Assembly: GCA_030068145.1 (NCBI GenBank)
Contig: JAPJBO010000896.1
Location: 1 to 64,000, forward strand
Length of the DNA: 64,000 bases
Reading direction: 5' to 3'
Source of the DNA: Diplonema papillatum
Taxonomy: Eukaryota > Euglenozoa > Diplonemea > Diplonemida > Diplonemidae
The notes under the pieces were generated by a model, which worked only from the letters and a program-made list of their open reading frames with translations, was not told where the DNA came from and did not search any database. Below, piece after piece: positions 9,329-19,019 of this stretch. The position numbers were made by a program, and so were the translations under genes. Position 1 is the first letter of the stretch. Every line of letters starts with the position of its first letter.

Positions 9329-10508
9329 GGTACCCCCGAAAACCGAAGTAACGAAGGAAGCAAGAACTCCGCACAAACCACGCAGAGTGTGATGGACCTT
9401 TCTTCGGAGGGGCTCACGCACTCAAAGATCGACTTATACGCACAAAACTACGCAGGAACTCCGCAATGCGTGGTAGGGCTCTCCATGTATGCAGCTGGTG
9501 GCTAACTGGGAGTCCAAGCGGTCCTGATACGGCTTCCATGACTTGCCGCTGCGGTGAAAAAAGAATTCCAGTACCACTTATGAAATGTAACCCTCGCCGT
9601 TTCCCAAACCCCGCACGAACCGCGCAAGACGAAGGGGAAGCGCGGAGCGACCAGCCCAGACGGAAGACGCAAGACCAGGCGACCCAGAGAAGGAGGGGGA
9701 TGCGACCCAGAGACCCGGGCTGAGTAGCCTGGAACTAGTGTGATGGACCTTTCTTCGGAGGGGCTCACGCACTCAAAGATCGACTTATACGCACAAAACT
9801 ACGCAGGAACTCCGCAATACGTGGTAGGGCTCTCCATGTATGCAGCTGGTGGCTAACTGGGAGTCCAGGCGGTCCTGATACGGCTTCCATGACTTGCCGC
9901 TGCGGTGAAAAAAGAATTCCAGTACCACTTATGAAATGTAGCCCTCGCCGTTTCCCAAACCCCGCACGAACCGCGCAAGACGAAGGGGAAGCGCGGAGCG
10001 ACCAGCCCAGCCCGGACGGACCAACAAGACGCAAGACCAGGCGACCCAGAGACCCGGGCTGAGTAGTCTGGAACTAGTGTGATGGACCTTTCTTTCGGAG
10101 GGGCTCACGCACTCAAAGATCGACTTATACGCACAAAACTACGCAGGAACTCCGCAATACGGGGTAGGACTCTCCATATATGCAGCTGGTGGCTAACCGG
10201 GTGTCCAAACGGTCCTGATACGGCTTCCATGACTTGCCGCTGCGGCGAAAAAAGAATTCCAGTACCACTTATGACATGTAACCCTCGCCGTTTCCCAAAC
10301 CCCGCACGAACCGCGCAAGACGAAGGGGAAGCGCGAAGCGACCAGCCCAGACGGAAGACGCAAGACCAGGCGACCCAGAGAAGGAGGGGGATGCGACCCA
10401 GAGACCCGGGCTGAGTAGCCTGGAACTAGTGTGATGGACCTTTCTTTCGGAGGGGCTCGAGCACTCAAAGTTCGCAGAAACTACGCGATTCGGGTTTTCG
10501 GGGGTACC
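9329..10508. mobile_element. Family 13 TIR element with three ~350-bp internal tandem units
   Basis: GGTACCCCCGAAAACC at 9329-9344 is perfectly inverted at 10493-10508. Inside, the unit beginning GTGTGATGGACCTTTC starts at 9387, 9738, 10077 and 10429 (spacings 351, 339 and 352), so three units and a partial fourth. The second unit lacks a short stretch near its end. The open frames inside come from the repeat and are not protein-like. A short version of the same element is at 45092-45369. Confidence 0.8.
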
Positions 10509-10549
10509 ATACGATCCTCCTCATTCTAGCTTTAATCGTTTTCTGGCAC

Positions 10550-10640
10550 ACGCCCGACATCTTCCTCGAAGAAAACTTGATGTTACATCAACCATGCATG
10601 AGAGGCAGTGCTCTGCCTAAGCATTAAACTCAGATTTTCC
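10550..10640 (+). repeat. Family 12 two-hairpin tail
   Basis: Hairpin 1 is the shortened TTGATGTTACATCAA (10577-10591). Hairpin 2 is AGGCAG-TGCT-CTGCCT (10603-10618). It follows directly on the end of the family 13 element. Confidence 0.7.
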
Positions 10641-10644
10641 CCCC

Positions 10645-10730
10645 ATTCCAATAAATCCGCGGTTAAATAATCTGGCCTCAGTGGTGCAAGCACGCGCTCT
10701 TCAAACCCAAGACACATTTCCCCCCCGATC
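10645..10730 (+). repeat. Dispersed repeat family 20, uninterrupted copy
   Basis: AATCCGCGGTTAAATAATCT, GGCCTCAGTGGTGCAAGCAC and GCGCTCTTCAAACCCAAGAC are read in order. This copy is the empty site for the family 9 insertion at 14894-15199. A minus-strand copy is at 60983-61065 and a broken one near 25300-25350. Confidence 0.7.
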
Positions 10731-10979
10731 TACAACGACTCCTCCTCCCCTCAGCTCAGATACCCCCATTCCAGTAGGGTACTTCGCGCAACGCGACTTG
10801 TTGCCCTCGGCACGCAGGATTACTTCCTCGCACTCTTTTTCCTTTTTGGTACTTCAACCATTGGTGCTGCACACGGCAACCCCATGTCCACTGTGCTCTG
10901 CGGAGTTTACTTGCCACCGTAAAAAGAAGACAAGTCAGTGCTGCCTAGCGAGTCGCAGTCACAATCAGGGCGAATGCCC

Positions 10980-11275
10980 TGAGTTTTTTAGCTGATTGCT
11001 CAGACACGGTTGTAGGGGCCTTCTCCCCGTGACGGATTCGCCTGTGCCCTAGTAGCACGGGTGGTCCTGGATGTGACGAGCTACGAACAGCCGCCTAACA
11101 AACCAGACTCACACCGCAGTCCTGTCTGCAGACACTCAGGTTCCGCGCTGATGATGGTCCGCCTTATGTGTCCGTGGCTTAAAGGACCGAAACACGGCGC
11201 AGACGGGACCAGTGCGGTGTTGAGCACATATCCATTGCAAGCACGTTCTTGCAAACTCCTCCCCCTAGAGACGAA
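10980..11275 (+). repeat. Dispersed repeat family 11, copy 2
   Basis: It is collinear with 2812-3130 and differs mainly by small changes (ACCGCAGTCC for ACCGCTGTCC; GTGTCCGTGGC present here, changed in copy 1). Copy 1 is followed by family 4; this one is followed by a family 12 tail. Confidence 0.75.
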
Positions 11276-11299
11276 GGACGAGGTGCACACAACAACCGC

Positions 11300-11475
11300 G
11301 GTGAAAAAACACAGAGGGGGCTAGTCCCTCAAGGTTTCATACCCCACTTTGGGAGCCGTACACTCCCCTTTTTACCACTTTCTATCCTGCATCCCGTTCC
11401 TAGACGACATAAGAAGACTTGATGCTAGCATCAACCATGCATGAGAGGCAGTGCTCTGCCTAAACATTAAGCTAA
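11300..11475 (+). repeat. Family 12 two-hairpin tail
   Basis: It has the lead-in GCTAGTCCCTCAAGG, then the canonical hairpins TTGATGCTAGCATCAA (11419-11434) and AGGCAG-TGCT-CTGCCT (11446-11461). Confidence 0.75.
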
Positions 11476-11662
11476 GCTTTTCCCCCCAGCTCAGAAGTGG
11501 CCGTCAACCAACAGCATGGTCCATGAAAAAAGCAAACTCTATCAGTGTATATGCGCCACATACATGATCCACAGATGTACCACACACAAAAGCCACCAAT
11601 CCCCCCACCCGAAAAGGTGGCAAGACAACAGACTGACACGCATCGTCGGAAGCCCACAATAA

Positions 11663-11960
11663 AGGAGGTCTTCATCTTCCCACACTAACTGTTAAAGCAA
11701 GTGAAAATAAGATGAAGATTCTTTTATTATCGATTAGTCAACCTCTACGACCGCTCAGGAACACCCTCGCGAAGAAGACTTGTACTCACGTACAAAGAGT
11801 TCAATACCCAACAACAACAACAACGACAACAACAATCTGTCGTCCCTGGACTACTCAGTATCGGAGCGCGCGTAGCGCCCGATTCATCCCATCGCAGATG
11901 AGTGGTCCAGACCAGCTCACGCGCCAAGGTGTGGAGTTGACCCCGATAATAAATGAGGAC
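11663..11960 (+). repeat. Family 19 uninterrupted copy with a flanking shared module
   Basis: 11663-11735 (CACACTAACTGTTAAAGC, GTGAAAATAAGATGAAG) also occurs at 22159-22250. From about 11740, CTCTACGACCGCTCAGGAAC, CTTGTACTCACGTAC, CTACTCAGTATCGGAGCG and GGTGTGGAGTTGACCCCGAT form family 19. It is the empty-site reference for the MITE at 23106-23412. Confidence 0.7.
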
Positions 11961-12234
11961 ACCACAAACACAAACAGCTCTGCAAGTAGATGCGAGAGAG
12001 GCGGAAATCTCCGCCCCGTCTGCCAATCGGGACCACGCCTTAGGTGTACATGTAAAACAGAGTAAAAAAGAAGGGGAGGAAAAAAATGTTCGCCGCACCC
12101 GCAGAATAATCGGGAAAAAGCACACCGCAAAGCACGATTCAAACAAAGCTCTTTGCGTTGGAAAGGGAACCCATTGCGACAAAAGATCACCCGGTGGCTT
12201 CAAAAATCCCGAATATTTCAAGCCGACTCTTTTT

Positions 12235-12380
12235 TTTAGGACTAACAATCTTGGGGCGTTGCCCTTCAATGTATTGTGCAGGCTAAAAAGACGTAGGCAG
12301 CGTTGATCAGAATTCCTCACCTGAAAATACACAGGGTAAATACAATTGGGAAAACGATCACCCGGCACGCACAAACAAAT
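12235..12380 (+). repeat. Dispersed repeat family 21, copy 2
   Basis: This copy keeps GACTAACAATCTTGGGG, AGGCTAAAAAGACG, TGATCAGAATTCCT and TGGGAAAACGATCACCCGG. It passes straight into a family 4 copy. Confidence 0.65.
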
Positions 12381-12660
12381 ACGCGCCAGCTTGAAAGGAA
12401 ATGCTCGACGATGCTGCCCGACAAAGAACAGAAGGGAGCCCAAGTGCTGTAACTACCGAACCACGTGTTGAACGGACGTGAGGTCATGCGGGTCTACCCC
12501 TACACGACAACTCACGCAAACACAGCAGGTCAAAGTCCTGAGCAAGTAAACGGTACACGGTGGTGTAAGCGAAGAACAAATCAGTTTGTGTTTGTATTGT
12601 ACCCTCTACCTCTATGTTTCCTCCCTTCCATTCGGAGTCAAAGCAGCTACGTCAAGTATT
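12378..12660 (+). repeat. Dispersed repeat family 4, copy 2
   Basis: This copy keeps the middle segment CAGGTCAAAGTCCTGAG and GCGAAGAACAAATCAG, which copy 1 partly lacks. Confidence 0.8.
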
Positions 12661-12667
12661 TTTTTAT

Positions 12668-13350
12668 TGAGTGGGATAAACACGCAGTCTTTTTCCCTCC
12701 GAGGTTTTATTGTCGCAAACGAATCCCCGTGTGCAGCGGGCGGTGCCCACGGCACACGGCACCAAGCATCCATGCGGAGCATCAAGCTCGTGTAACAGCC
12801 AGCGCACACGTATCAGGCTGCCACACAAACCCACATCATCGCACACACACGTATCAGGTTACCACACAACGCACATACACCCTCTCCGGTAGCTCCGGTC
12901 CGCTGACCTCCGCGGCCTTTGAAAAGTTGGCAGCCATGTTGAAGATATAGATAAATAAGAACGCATCACAGGCCATCAACGGTGTTTCCTTGCGCCCTGC
13001 ACGAAAGCAAACGTCCAGGGCAAAGTGTTGAGTGGGATAAACACGCAGTATTTTTCCCTCCGAGGTTTATTGTCGCAAACGAATCGCCGTGTGCAGCGGG
13101 CGGTGTCCACGGCACACGGCACCAAGCATCCATGCGGAGCATCAAGCTCGTGTAACAGCCAGCGCACACGTATCAGGCTGCCACGCAAAGACACATCATC
13201 GCACACACACACGTATCAGGTTACTACCCAACGCACACACACACGTATCAGGTTACCATACAATGCACACACACACGTATCAGGTTACCATACAACGCAC
13301 ACACACCCTCTCTCCGGTAGCTCCCGGTCCGCTGACCTCCGCGGTCTTTG
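12668..13350 (+). repeat. Tandem duplication of ~330 bp with an internal minisatellite
   Basis: 12668-12925 and 13027-13350 are near-identical, from TGAGTGGGATAAACACGCAG to GGTCCGCTGACCTCCGCGG. The second copy has expanded the piece CACACGTATCAGGTTACC to four copies; the first has three. The open frames across both copies are shared but carry frameshifts, which argues against a protein. Confidence 0.75.
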
Positions 13351-13430
13351 AAACCAATTCCCTCCCCTCACCATTTTCCGGTTTCAACCGTGGTTAGCCA
13401 GATGTGATGCGTCTTATTTTCGATTGGCCC

Positions 13431-13508
13431 CGTGCACTGTGCGAGGAAACTGAACCGCCCGTAGTAGGACCTTCTGATCAATTTCATTTGCCAAATTTGA
13501 CACCTGCA
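13431..13508 (+). repeat. Dispersed repeat family 6, short copy
   Basis: Only the first half is present (GAGGAAACTGAACCGCCC, TTCTGATCAATTTCATTTGC). Confidence 0.65.
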
Positions 13509-13860
13509 GTTGCAGCTGCTGCTGGGCACTCCCAAACCGTCTGCAGCAGGACTTCACGCACCTGGCGAAACCGCCCTCAAGAGGCAACTGAATGAGCGAA
13601 TCTTCGCCGGAAACACGAAGAAAAAGTGCAGCCGCAGCTGCTGTGGGGGGGGGGGTGGGGCACACCCAAACCTGTCTGTGACAGGACCACACGCACCCGG
13701 TAAAATAAAAAGAATCGTCTCCCTTCGGCCGAGGCAGTGCCGGTGGCTCAGGAAACCGGTGGCAATCTACGCTTGGGGGTGCCTTTGGGGCCCAGTTGGA
13801 TAACAATGGCAACTCCTGTTGCTGACACCTGGCTGAAGAAGAAGAAGAAAAAAGAAAAAA
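13509..13860. other. Short internal duplication; no gene
   Basis: Two related segments at about 13513-13570 and 13636-13705 (GGGCACTCCCAAACCGTCTG and GGGCACACCCAAACCTGTCT) lie about 120 bp apart. A G run and purine-rich DNA follow, up to the next family 8 copy. Confidence 0.5.
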
Positions 13861-14125
13861 GAAAAATGCCGCTCCTGGTCCAGGAACGTGACGGTCAACC
13901 ACACAGTTTGCAAAGCTTGAGTCGGAGGCAGCACAGTGCTACAACCCCGTCCGCTCTGCCCTGCGGCTGACCGTCTCGACGAGCGCGAGCGCCAAGCCCC
14001 AAGGTGCGCCACGCCTTGGTGCTTTAGTTTGGGAAATCGGTAGCCACTTGACCCGTAGGCCCGTGGCTCTGCAGTACCGCCGAACACGTGAAGATTGGCT
14101 CCCGTGTAGCAGGCTTTCCCTGACA
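13861..14125 (+). repeat. Dispersed repeat family 8, copy 3
   Basis: It is closest to copy 2 and is preceded by a GAAGAAGAAAAAAG tract. It ends at GCAGGCTTTCCCTG and then diverges. Confidence 0.75.
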
Positions 14126-14310
14126 CCTGTCTGAAGAATCCAAATTGATTCGACTCCGTGGCCTTGAAACCCTTCGGGGTCGAGGTGGATTGCAATCGAC
14201 CCAGCAAGCAATAGCAGCGGTGTGTGGATGAATCAGCCCAACCGAGTGATAGCACACGACTTCAAGTCGGAGCAAGCCCGCGAGAGCTTCTGCTCTGTCA
14301 GCTTCTGACG

Positions 14311-14441
14311 GTGTCGAATAGTCGGCAACAGGCAGCAAAGATAGACACACAAACATACTATACCTTAAAGGAACCCTTATGACTACGGTCACCCGGAGAC
14401 TATAAAACACTGGATCCCTAAGCGAACTTGCACTCTAAAAA
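14311..14441 (+). repeat. Family 1, longer variant
   Basis: It has the 5' extension GTCGAATAGTCGGCAA and CATACTATACCTTAAAG before the usual tail, shared only with 25014-25168. Confidence 0.7.
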
Positions 14442-14442
14442 G

Positions 14443-14530
14443 TATGCCATCATGTACAAGAGTGTGATCACATGTTCTGCACTGTCAGCGTGCCATGTGA
14501 AACGTAAAATCACTCGTGATTCCTAACGTG
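14443..14530 (+). repeat. Single stray unit of the 137-bp satellite
   Basis: ATGCCATCATGTACAAGA, CTGTCAGCGTGCCATGTGAA and ATCACTCGTGATTCCTAA match the satellite at 19020-20640, here as one partial unit. Confidence 0.7.
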
Positions 14531-14837
14531 GTACTCACAGGTCCAGGTTACCGGCTCCACAGGCACTGCACGCATTCAAAGTTGTCACGGGCGTGAGAAC
14601 GTTTTCCTGCTGTAGTTGCAAATTGCAAGCAAGACGATCACTTTTGGAACTCGCATCGTAGATGATGTTTCCGCAGTGACTTTTTGCGAGTGGGGGGTTC
14701 CTTGTCAAGGGACATGTCATTTCGCTCGGGGGGGGGGGGGGGGGGGGGACGGTGGGGGGTACCGTTTATTTCCTCCCCGGGTCCGACCGCCGTGAGTTTT
14801 ACCAGGGCTAACGAGACCACCACCCCCCCCCACACTC
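14531..14837. other. No gene; long G run
   Basis: An uninterrupted G run of about 20 lies near 14730-14749. Nothing else is recognised. Confidence 0.4.
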
Positions 14838-15225
14838 AATCCGCGGTTAAATAACTTGGCCTCAGTGGTGCAAGCACCACGCGCTCTTCAAACCAGGGCT
14901 TACGCTCCACGTGGATTTCCACACGTTAATTCTTTTTGGATTTTGTTCCCCCACGTGGGGATCCACAGGTGCCACATGTGGATTCTGATTTATTGGTCCA
15001 CATGCAGGAGAGTCTAGGCCCGCTAGTGGTCAAGGCCGCACAGCCAGGTGTCGCCAAGTCCAGTAGCTACCTAGCGACGCTATTTTTTTTTTTTGCCGTC
15101 GCACGTGAGGGGAAAGGTTTTTTTTCCCCTCGAACCTTAAGCGCCCACATGTGGACCACACGTATTTTCTCTGAGACCGAAAACGGAGCGTAAGCCCTGG
15201 CTTTAATCCCAAGACACTTTTTCCC
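14838..15225 (+). repeat. Family 20 copy interrupted by a MITE
   Basis: AATCCGCGGTTAAATAACTT through GCGCTCTTCAAAC precedes the MITE, and CCCAAGACACTTTTTCCCC follows it. The same text is continuous at 10645-10730. Confidence 0.75.
14894..15199. mobile_element. Family 9 hAT-like MITE, copy 1
   Basis: The TIRs are CAGGGCTTACGCTCC and GGAGCGTAAGCCCTG. Subterminal palindromes of CACGTG/CCACACG type are crowded at both ends. The flanks are CTTCAAAC (left) and CTTTAATC one base off the right end, an 8-bp TSD with 6 of 8 matches. CAGGG ends with 8-bp TSDs are typical of hAT elements (family knowledge). There is no transposase, so it is non-autonomous. Confidence 0.85.
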
Positions 15226-15959
15226 CCCGTGCCGCGGGTATCGTCGCTGTCCGCCGAAGAGAGACTCTATTCCACCGACTTCTGCAATCACGAATAATGA
15301 TACGAATTTAATAATAAAAAAAGGGTGCCCATCATCTTTGGACCCAAGCAAGACCCTACCTGAAGGAACCAACCACCCCCGTGTGGGCTAGTCTGACACG
15401 AGTTGTCACCGGGAAAAAGTAAATAAAAAAACAAGATTTTTTGCGCCCCTTACCCAAACCCCCCCCCCCCACAGCCCACCTCCTGCCAAATGCACGCGCG
15501 AAGCGTGGACCACCACAAAAAAACACCAACAACAACCGAAGAACAGTCACAAGAACTGTGACACGCACCCCCCCCCCCCAATCCGCCCCAGTACACGGGG
15601 CCGTCCGAAGCCACAAGGTTTAAAAAAAAAGAAAAACAAAATATACAAATATATAATGAAACCGGCCCAATGCCGGTAAACCGGGCCCATCCAAAAAAAA
15701 TAAAAAAACCTCAATTTCACTCCACCTCACTACAAGAAACAGCTCTTTTATTCACGGAGAGAAAAGTTGTTTTCTTGCAATCTGGAACACCCGAGTGCAA
15801 GCAAACAACGTTTCTCGAGGTAAGAAGATAGCATTATTGCCAGGGGCTACTTACTTTTGTGCATCACAAGTGACCTACACGGCCGGCCAACCCTGCGTTG
15901 ACAACATTTTAGAATGCTTCTGTTGGGTGCAACCATGGCTTCCGATGCTTTTACTCAAA
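15226..15959. other. No gene recognised
   Basis: It contains the module TAGTCTGACACGAGTTGTC near 15390, two C runs and a small hairpin CCGGC-CCAAT-GCCGG near 15662. The open frames are short and Pro- or Thr-rich from the C runs. Confidence 0.35.
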
Positions 15960-16195
15960 TTTAATTCACATGCGGAACGTGCGGAAAAGGTCCAAAAAGG
16001 TGAGAAAGAAAACTTTTCCGAGTTTCATGGTACAAGCTCTAGAGGGTCCAGGGTGCACCAGTTAGGGAGAGCCTGCCACAACTTGCCATATTTGGGCACA
16101 CATCCGCATCACATATGCGGAAAACACGTGCGGAAACACGTACGGAATTCCGCACGTTCCGCATGCGGAACGCAAGGCCTGCCTGGGGGCAACGC
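15960..16195 (-). mobile_element. Family 10 palindrome-rich end, probable MITE remnant
   Basis: TTCCGCATGCGGAACGCAAG and GCCTG mark one end at about 16160-16185. Inside are GTACGGAATTCCGCACG and CACGTGCGG. The layout mirrors family 9 with CCGCATGCGG in place of CCACACGTGTGG. A + strand relative is at 26250-26340. Confidence 0.5.
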
Positions 16196-16203
16196 ACAGT
16201 CGG

Positions 16204-16505
16204 TGCAGGTTTGACTCTCAACTTTAGCACACCGGATCGCCAGGTTGCTGTTGCCGATTCCGCGTAGCAACCACCTGGCCTTAGCCTGTTTTCTCTTCCC
16301 ATTGTCCCCTCGCAGGTTTGACTCTCAACTTCAGCACTCCTTCTTCGCACTTCGTCCCAGGTTTGTGGGAGCATAGTCTGGCAAAAAAGAAATGTAGTTA
16401 ACGTGTGTAATCAGGCCTACATCCCTCATATTACCCGTCTCCCAGCACTCAATGGCCAACCGGAGACCCTAAAACACCGAACATCTAAACTTCGTAACAG
16501 TGGAA
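16204..16505 (+). repeat. 26-nt direct repeat followed by a family 2 fragment
   Basis: GCAGGTTTGACTCTCAACTT occurs at about 16204 and 16312. From about 16390, the family 2 words GTAGTTAACGTGTGTAATC, TCAATGGCCAACCGGAGACC and CTAAAACACCGAACATCTAA appear without insertions. Confidence 0.6.
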
Positions 16506-16686
16506 ACCAGGTTGGCTTGGAGTGCAAGGAGTGTAGCTTGGTCCAATGGAGTGTACGAAAAGTAAGCTTGGAGTGTAGAAACGTAGCTCACGGTGATGCG
16601 GAATAGCCGCCCGGCAGTAAAATTAATAAATTTATTAAATTCATGGGCTTCCACTGACAAACACCCAACCCCCCACCAAACCCCCA

Positions 16687-16850
16687 TGCAACTCATATGC
16701 TTTAAAAGAACTCATTTGGCAGAGGCCACCCGGCGACTCGAATTCCCGGAATCGCGAGCGAACTTTAATTAAGAAAAAAGAAGAAAAAAAGCGCAAGACG
16801 CCAAACTGATCGTCCCGCGGGATCGACGGCAACACAAAAAAAAAAAAAGG
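16687..16850 (+). repeat. Family 1 tail followed by an A-ended short module
   Basis: GCCACCCGGCGACTC and GCGAGCGAACTTTAATTAAG form a family 1 tail. It is followed by CGCAAGACGCCAAACTGATC and GGATCGACGGCAACACAAAA, a module repeated in tandem at 23949-24065. Confidence 0.6.
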
Positions 16851-17005
16851 CCAGTTCGACTTGGGCTTACTGCTCACAAGCACGACAGGCTTTGCACGAA
16901 TCAAATGTTTTCAGCACCGGGTCCACATACACTCCTCTATTATACAACGTGTTAGGAGAACGATTTCCCGCGGCGGACATGTCCCCGAAGGCACGTTGCC
17001 CAGAA

Positions 17006-17310
17006 AAGTGTGTGGCATCATGGTGTACAACGTAGGATCATGTGTTCTGTCACGCAAAGTGTGTGGCATCATGGTGTACAACGTAGGATCATGTGTTCTG
17101 TCACGCAAAGTGTGTGGCATCATGGTGTACAACGTAGGATCATGTGTTCTGTCACGCAAAGTGTGTGGCATCATGGTGTACAACGTATGATCATGTGTTC
17201 TGTCACGCAAAGTGTGTGGCATCATGGTGTACAACGTATGATCATGTGTTCTGTCACGCAAAGTGTGTGGCATCATGGTACAACGTAGGATCACGTGTTC
17301 TGTCACGCAA
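17006..17310 (+). repeat. 51-bp satellite, about six units
   Basis: Units start at 17006, 17057, 17108, 17159, 17210 and 17261. The unit (GTGTGTGGCATCATGGTGTA, then CAACGTAGGATCATGTG, then TTCTGTCACGCA) is a segment of the 137-bp satellite. Because 51 is a multiple of three, it keeps long frames open on both strands; these are not proteins. Confidence 0.9.
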
Positions 17311-17667
17311 TGTCAGCGCGCCGTGTGAAACCACTTGTGATTTTCTATGTACCGAAAATTTCCCCACGGAGACTAGTCCCCCGAAGCACGTTGCCAGAAA
17401 AAGTGTGCATCATGTCGTACGACAACATGTGATCACGTGTTCTGTCACGGACTGGCAGCGTGCCATGTGCAATCACTGAAATCACCGTGATTTCTAGTAC
17501 CAAAATCTTCCCCACGGACTAGTCCCCTGAAGCACGTTGCTAGAAAAAGTATGTCATCATGTCCAGCATGTGGACACGTGTTCTGTCACGCACTGTCAGC
17601 GTGCCATGTGAAATCACTCGTGATTCCTACCAGGACCAAAATCTTCCCCACGGACGAGTCCCCTAAA
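17311..17667 (+). repeat. Diverged 137-bp satellite units
   Basis: About three units with clear differences from each other keep CCCCACGGA(C/G), GCACGTTGC and CTGTCACG. The last unit is cut at CCTAAA (17662-17667) by the element at 17668-19019. Confidence 0.8.
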
Positions 17668-19019
17668 CACGGTTGGCAGATAATCACGATTATTACCTAT
17701 TATTAGATTTCCGAAATCCGCCCCAAATTATTAGATTTTGTTAGAAATTATTAGATATTATTACCTGGAAATTATTAGATATTATTACCTGATTATTAGA
17801 AATTATTACCCATTATTAGATATTATTACCAGGTAATAATCCATTATTACCTGACTTTCCCATGCATTCTCACAGCAAAAGTGCCCCTAGGAGTGGAAGG
17901 TGATCGTCACGGTGGGTGTCAAACCATTCCGTTCACCCCGTTCGCAATTCCGTTTGTTGCTAAGTCGAAATGGAAGGATGCCAAAAGAGGTAGGAGAGGT
18001 TTGAGGCAAGATCCTGGCAGAGGACGATGATGTGGCACGTGGGGTATGCGACCTCTACCCGCCAGAACCCGTATTCTTAGGGCAGAATGGTGGTCGAACT
18101 CATCTGGGAAACCTTCTTTTGAGCACGAATCCCGTTCGCTGGGCATACAGTCCGTTGCATGTGGCCTTTGATGATCGGCATTCGCTGGAACCCGACCGAA
18201 GCAGACAAGAAGACCCAGTGTCATTTCACGTTCATCTGCACGCGGAATGTACGGCCTGCTTGTGATCTTCTGCCGGTTCTTCGGACTGTCTTCTGCAAGC
18301 ACCATAGTCACGTCCTGCCTTTTTCACCGCGGCTTACCCACAACCGCTTTGATGAAGCGCTGGGACTTGCGGTGATTAAGTACATTATGGGGCGACATTA
18401 ATACAATACCATTGCTTAAAAACACCTTGGCGTCACCGCTTGGCTTGCACTGCCAGGCCACCCAGTCTCTTGCCTGGCATGGATTCTGGTGTTGTTTTCG
18501 TGTTTCTTCTTCTTTGCGTTCGTCGCCATTGAGCATCGTCCGGGACCGTGATGTTTTCTGGGCGGGCGCCGGGTTTTCGCTCACAAACTCGCAGATTTTG
18601 AACTCGCATGTGAGTTTTGGGCTGAGTGCATAATCTGAGATTGGAGGAACAATCTGCAGATCTTCACCGAAAGCTAAATCAGATATTTTCACTGAGTACA
18701 AGTCTGAGATTTGGGCGTAGCTACTTTGATTTCTGGGTTCCCTCCATTTTCGCGGCTTCATTGCCAAGATCCTAGTCCGACTGAGTAGTCTTTCCCGGAT
18801 CCTCCCACATCCTGGGGACTCTCTACAGGCGATTATTAGATTTCATTAGAAATTATTAGAAATTATTAGAAATTATTACCAGGTAATAATTATTATTAGA
18901 AATTAATAGAAATTATTAGTTATTACCCATTATTAGATCTAATAATTCGTAATAATCAGGCTAATAATATCTAATAAAATCTAATCGAATCTAATAGTAA
19001 TTATTACATGCCAACCGTG
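17668..19019. mobile_element. 1352-bp TIR element inserted in the satellite
   Basis: CACGGTTGGCA (17668-17678) is perfectly inverted at 19009-19019, and CCTAAA flanks both sides (17662-17667 and 19020-19025) as a TSD. The subterminal 170-190 bp on each side is rich in ATTATTAGA and TTATTACC repeats. The 950-bp core has weakly protein-like frames: + 18159-18401 (80 codons) has a Cys/His spacing loosely like the zinc-binding part of FAR1/MULE proteins, and minus 18324-18767 has 147 codons. I do not claim a transposase. Confidence 0.85.

Noticed and set aside
11745-12443. 232-codon minus frame
   Set aside because: It lies antisense to families 19, 21 and 4, which are non-coding elsewhere.
17010-17306. 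Periodic 17-residue repeat proteins on both strands
   Set aside because: Product of the 51-bp satellite, whose length is a multiple of three.
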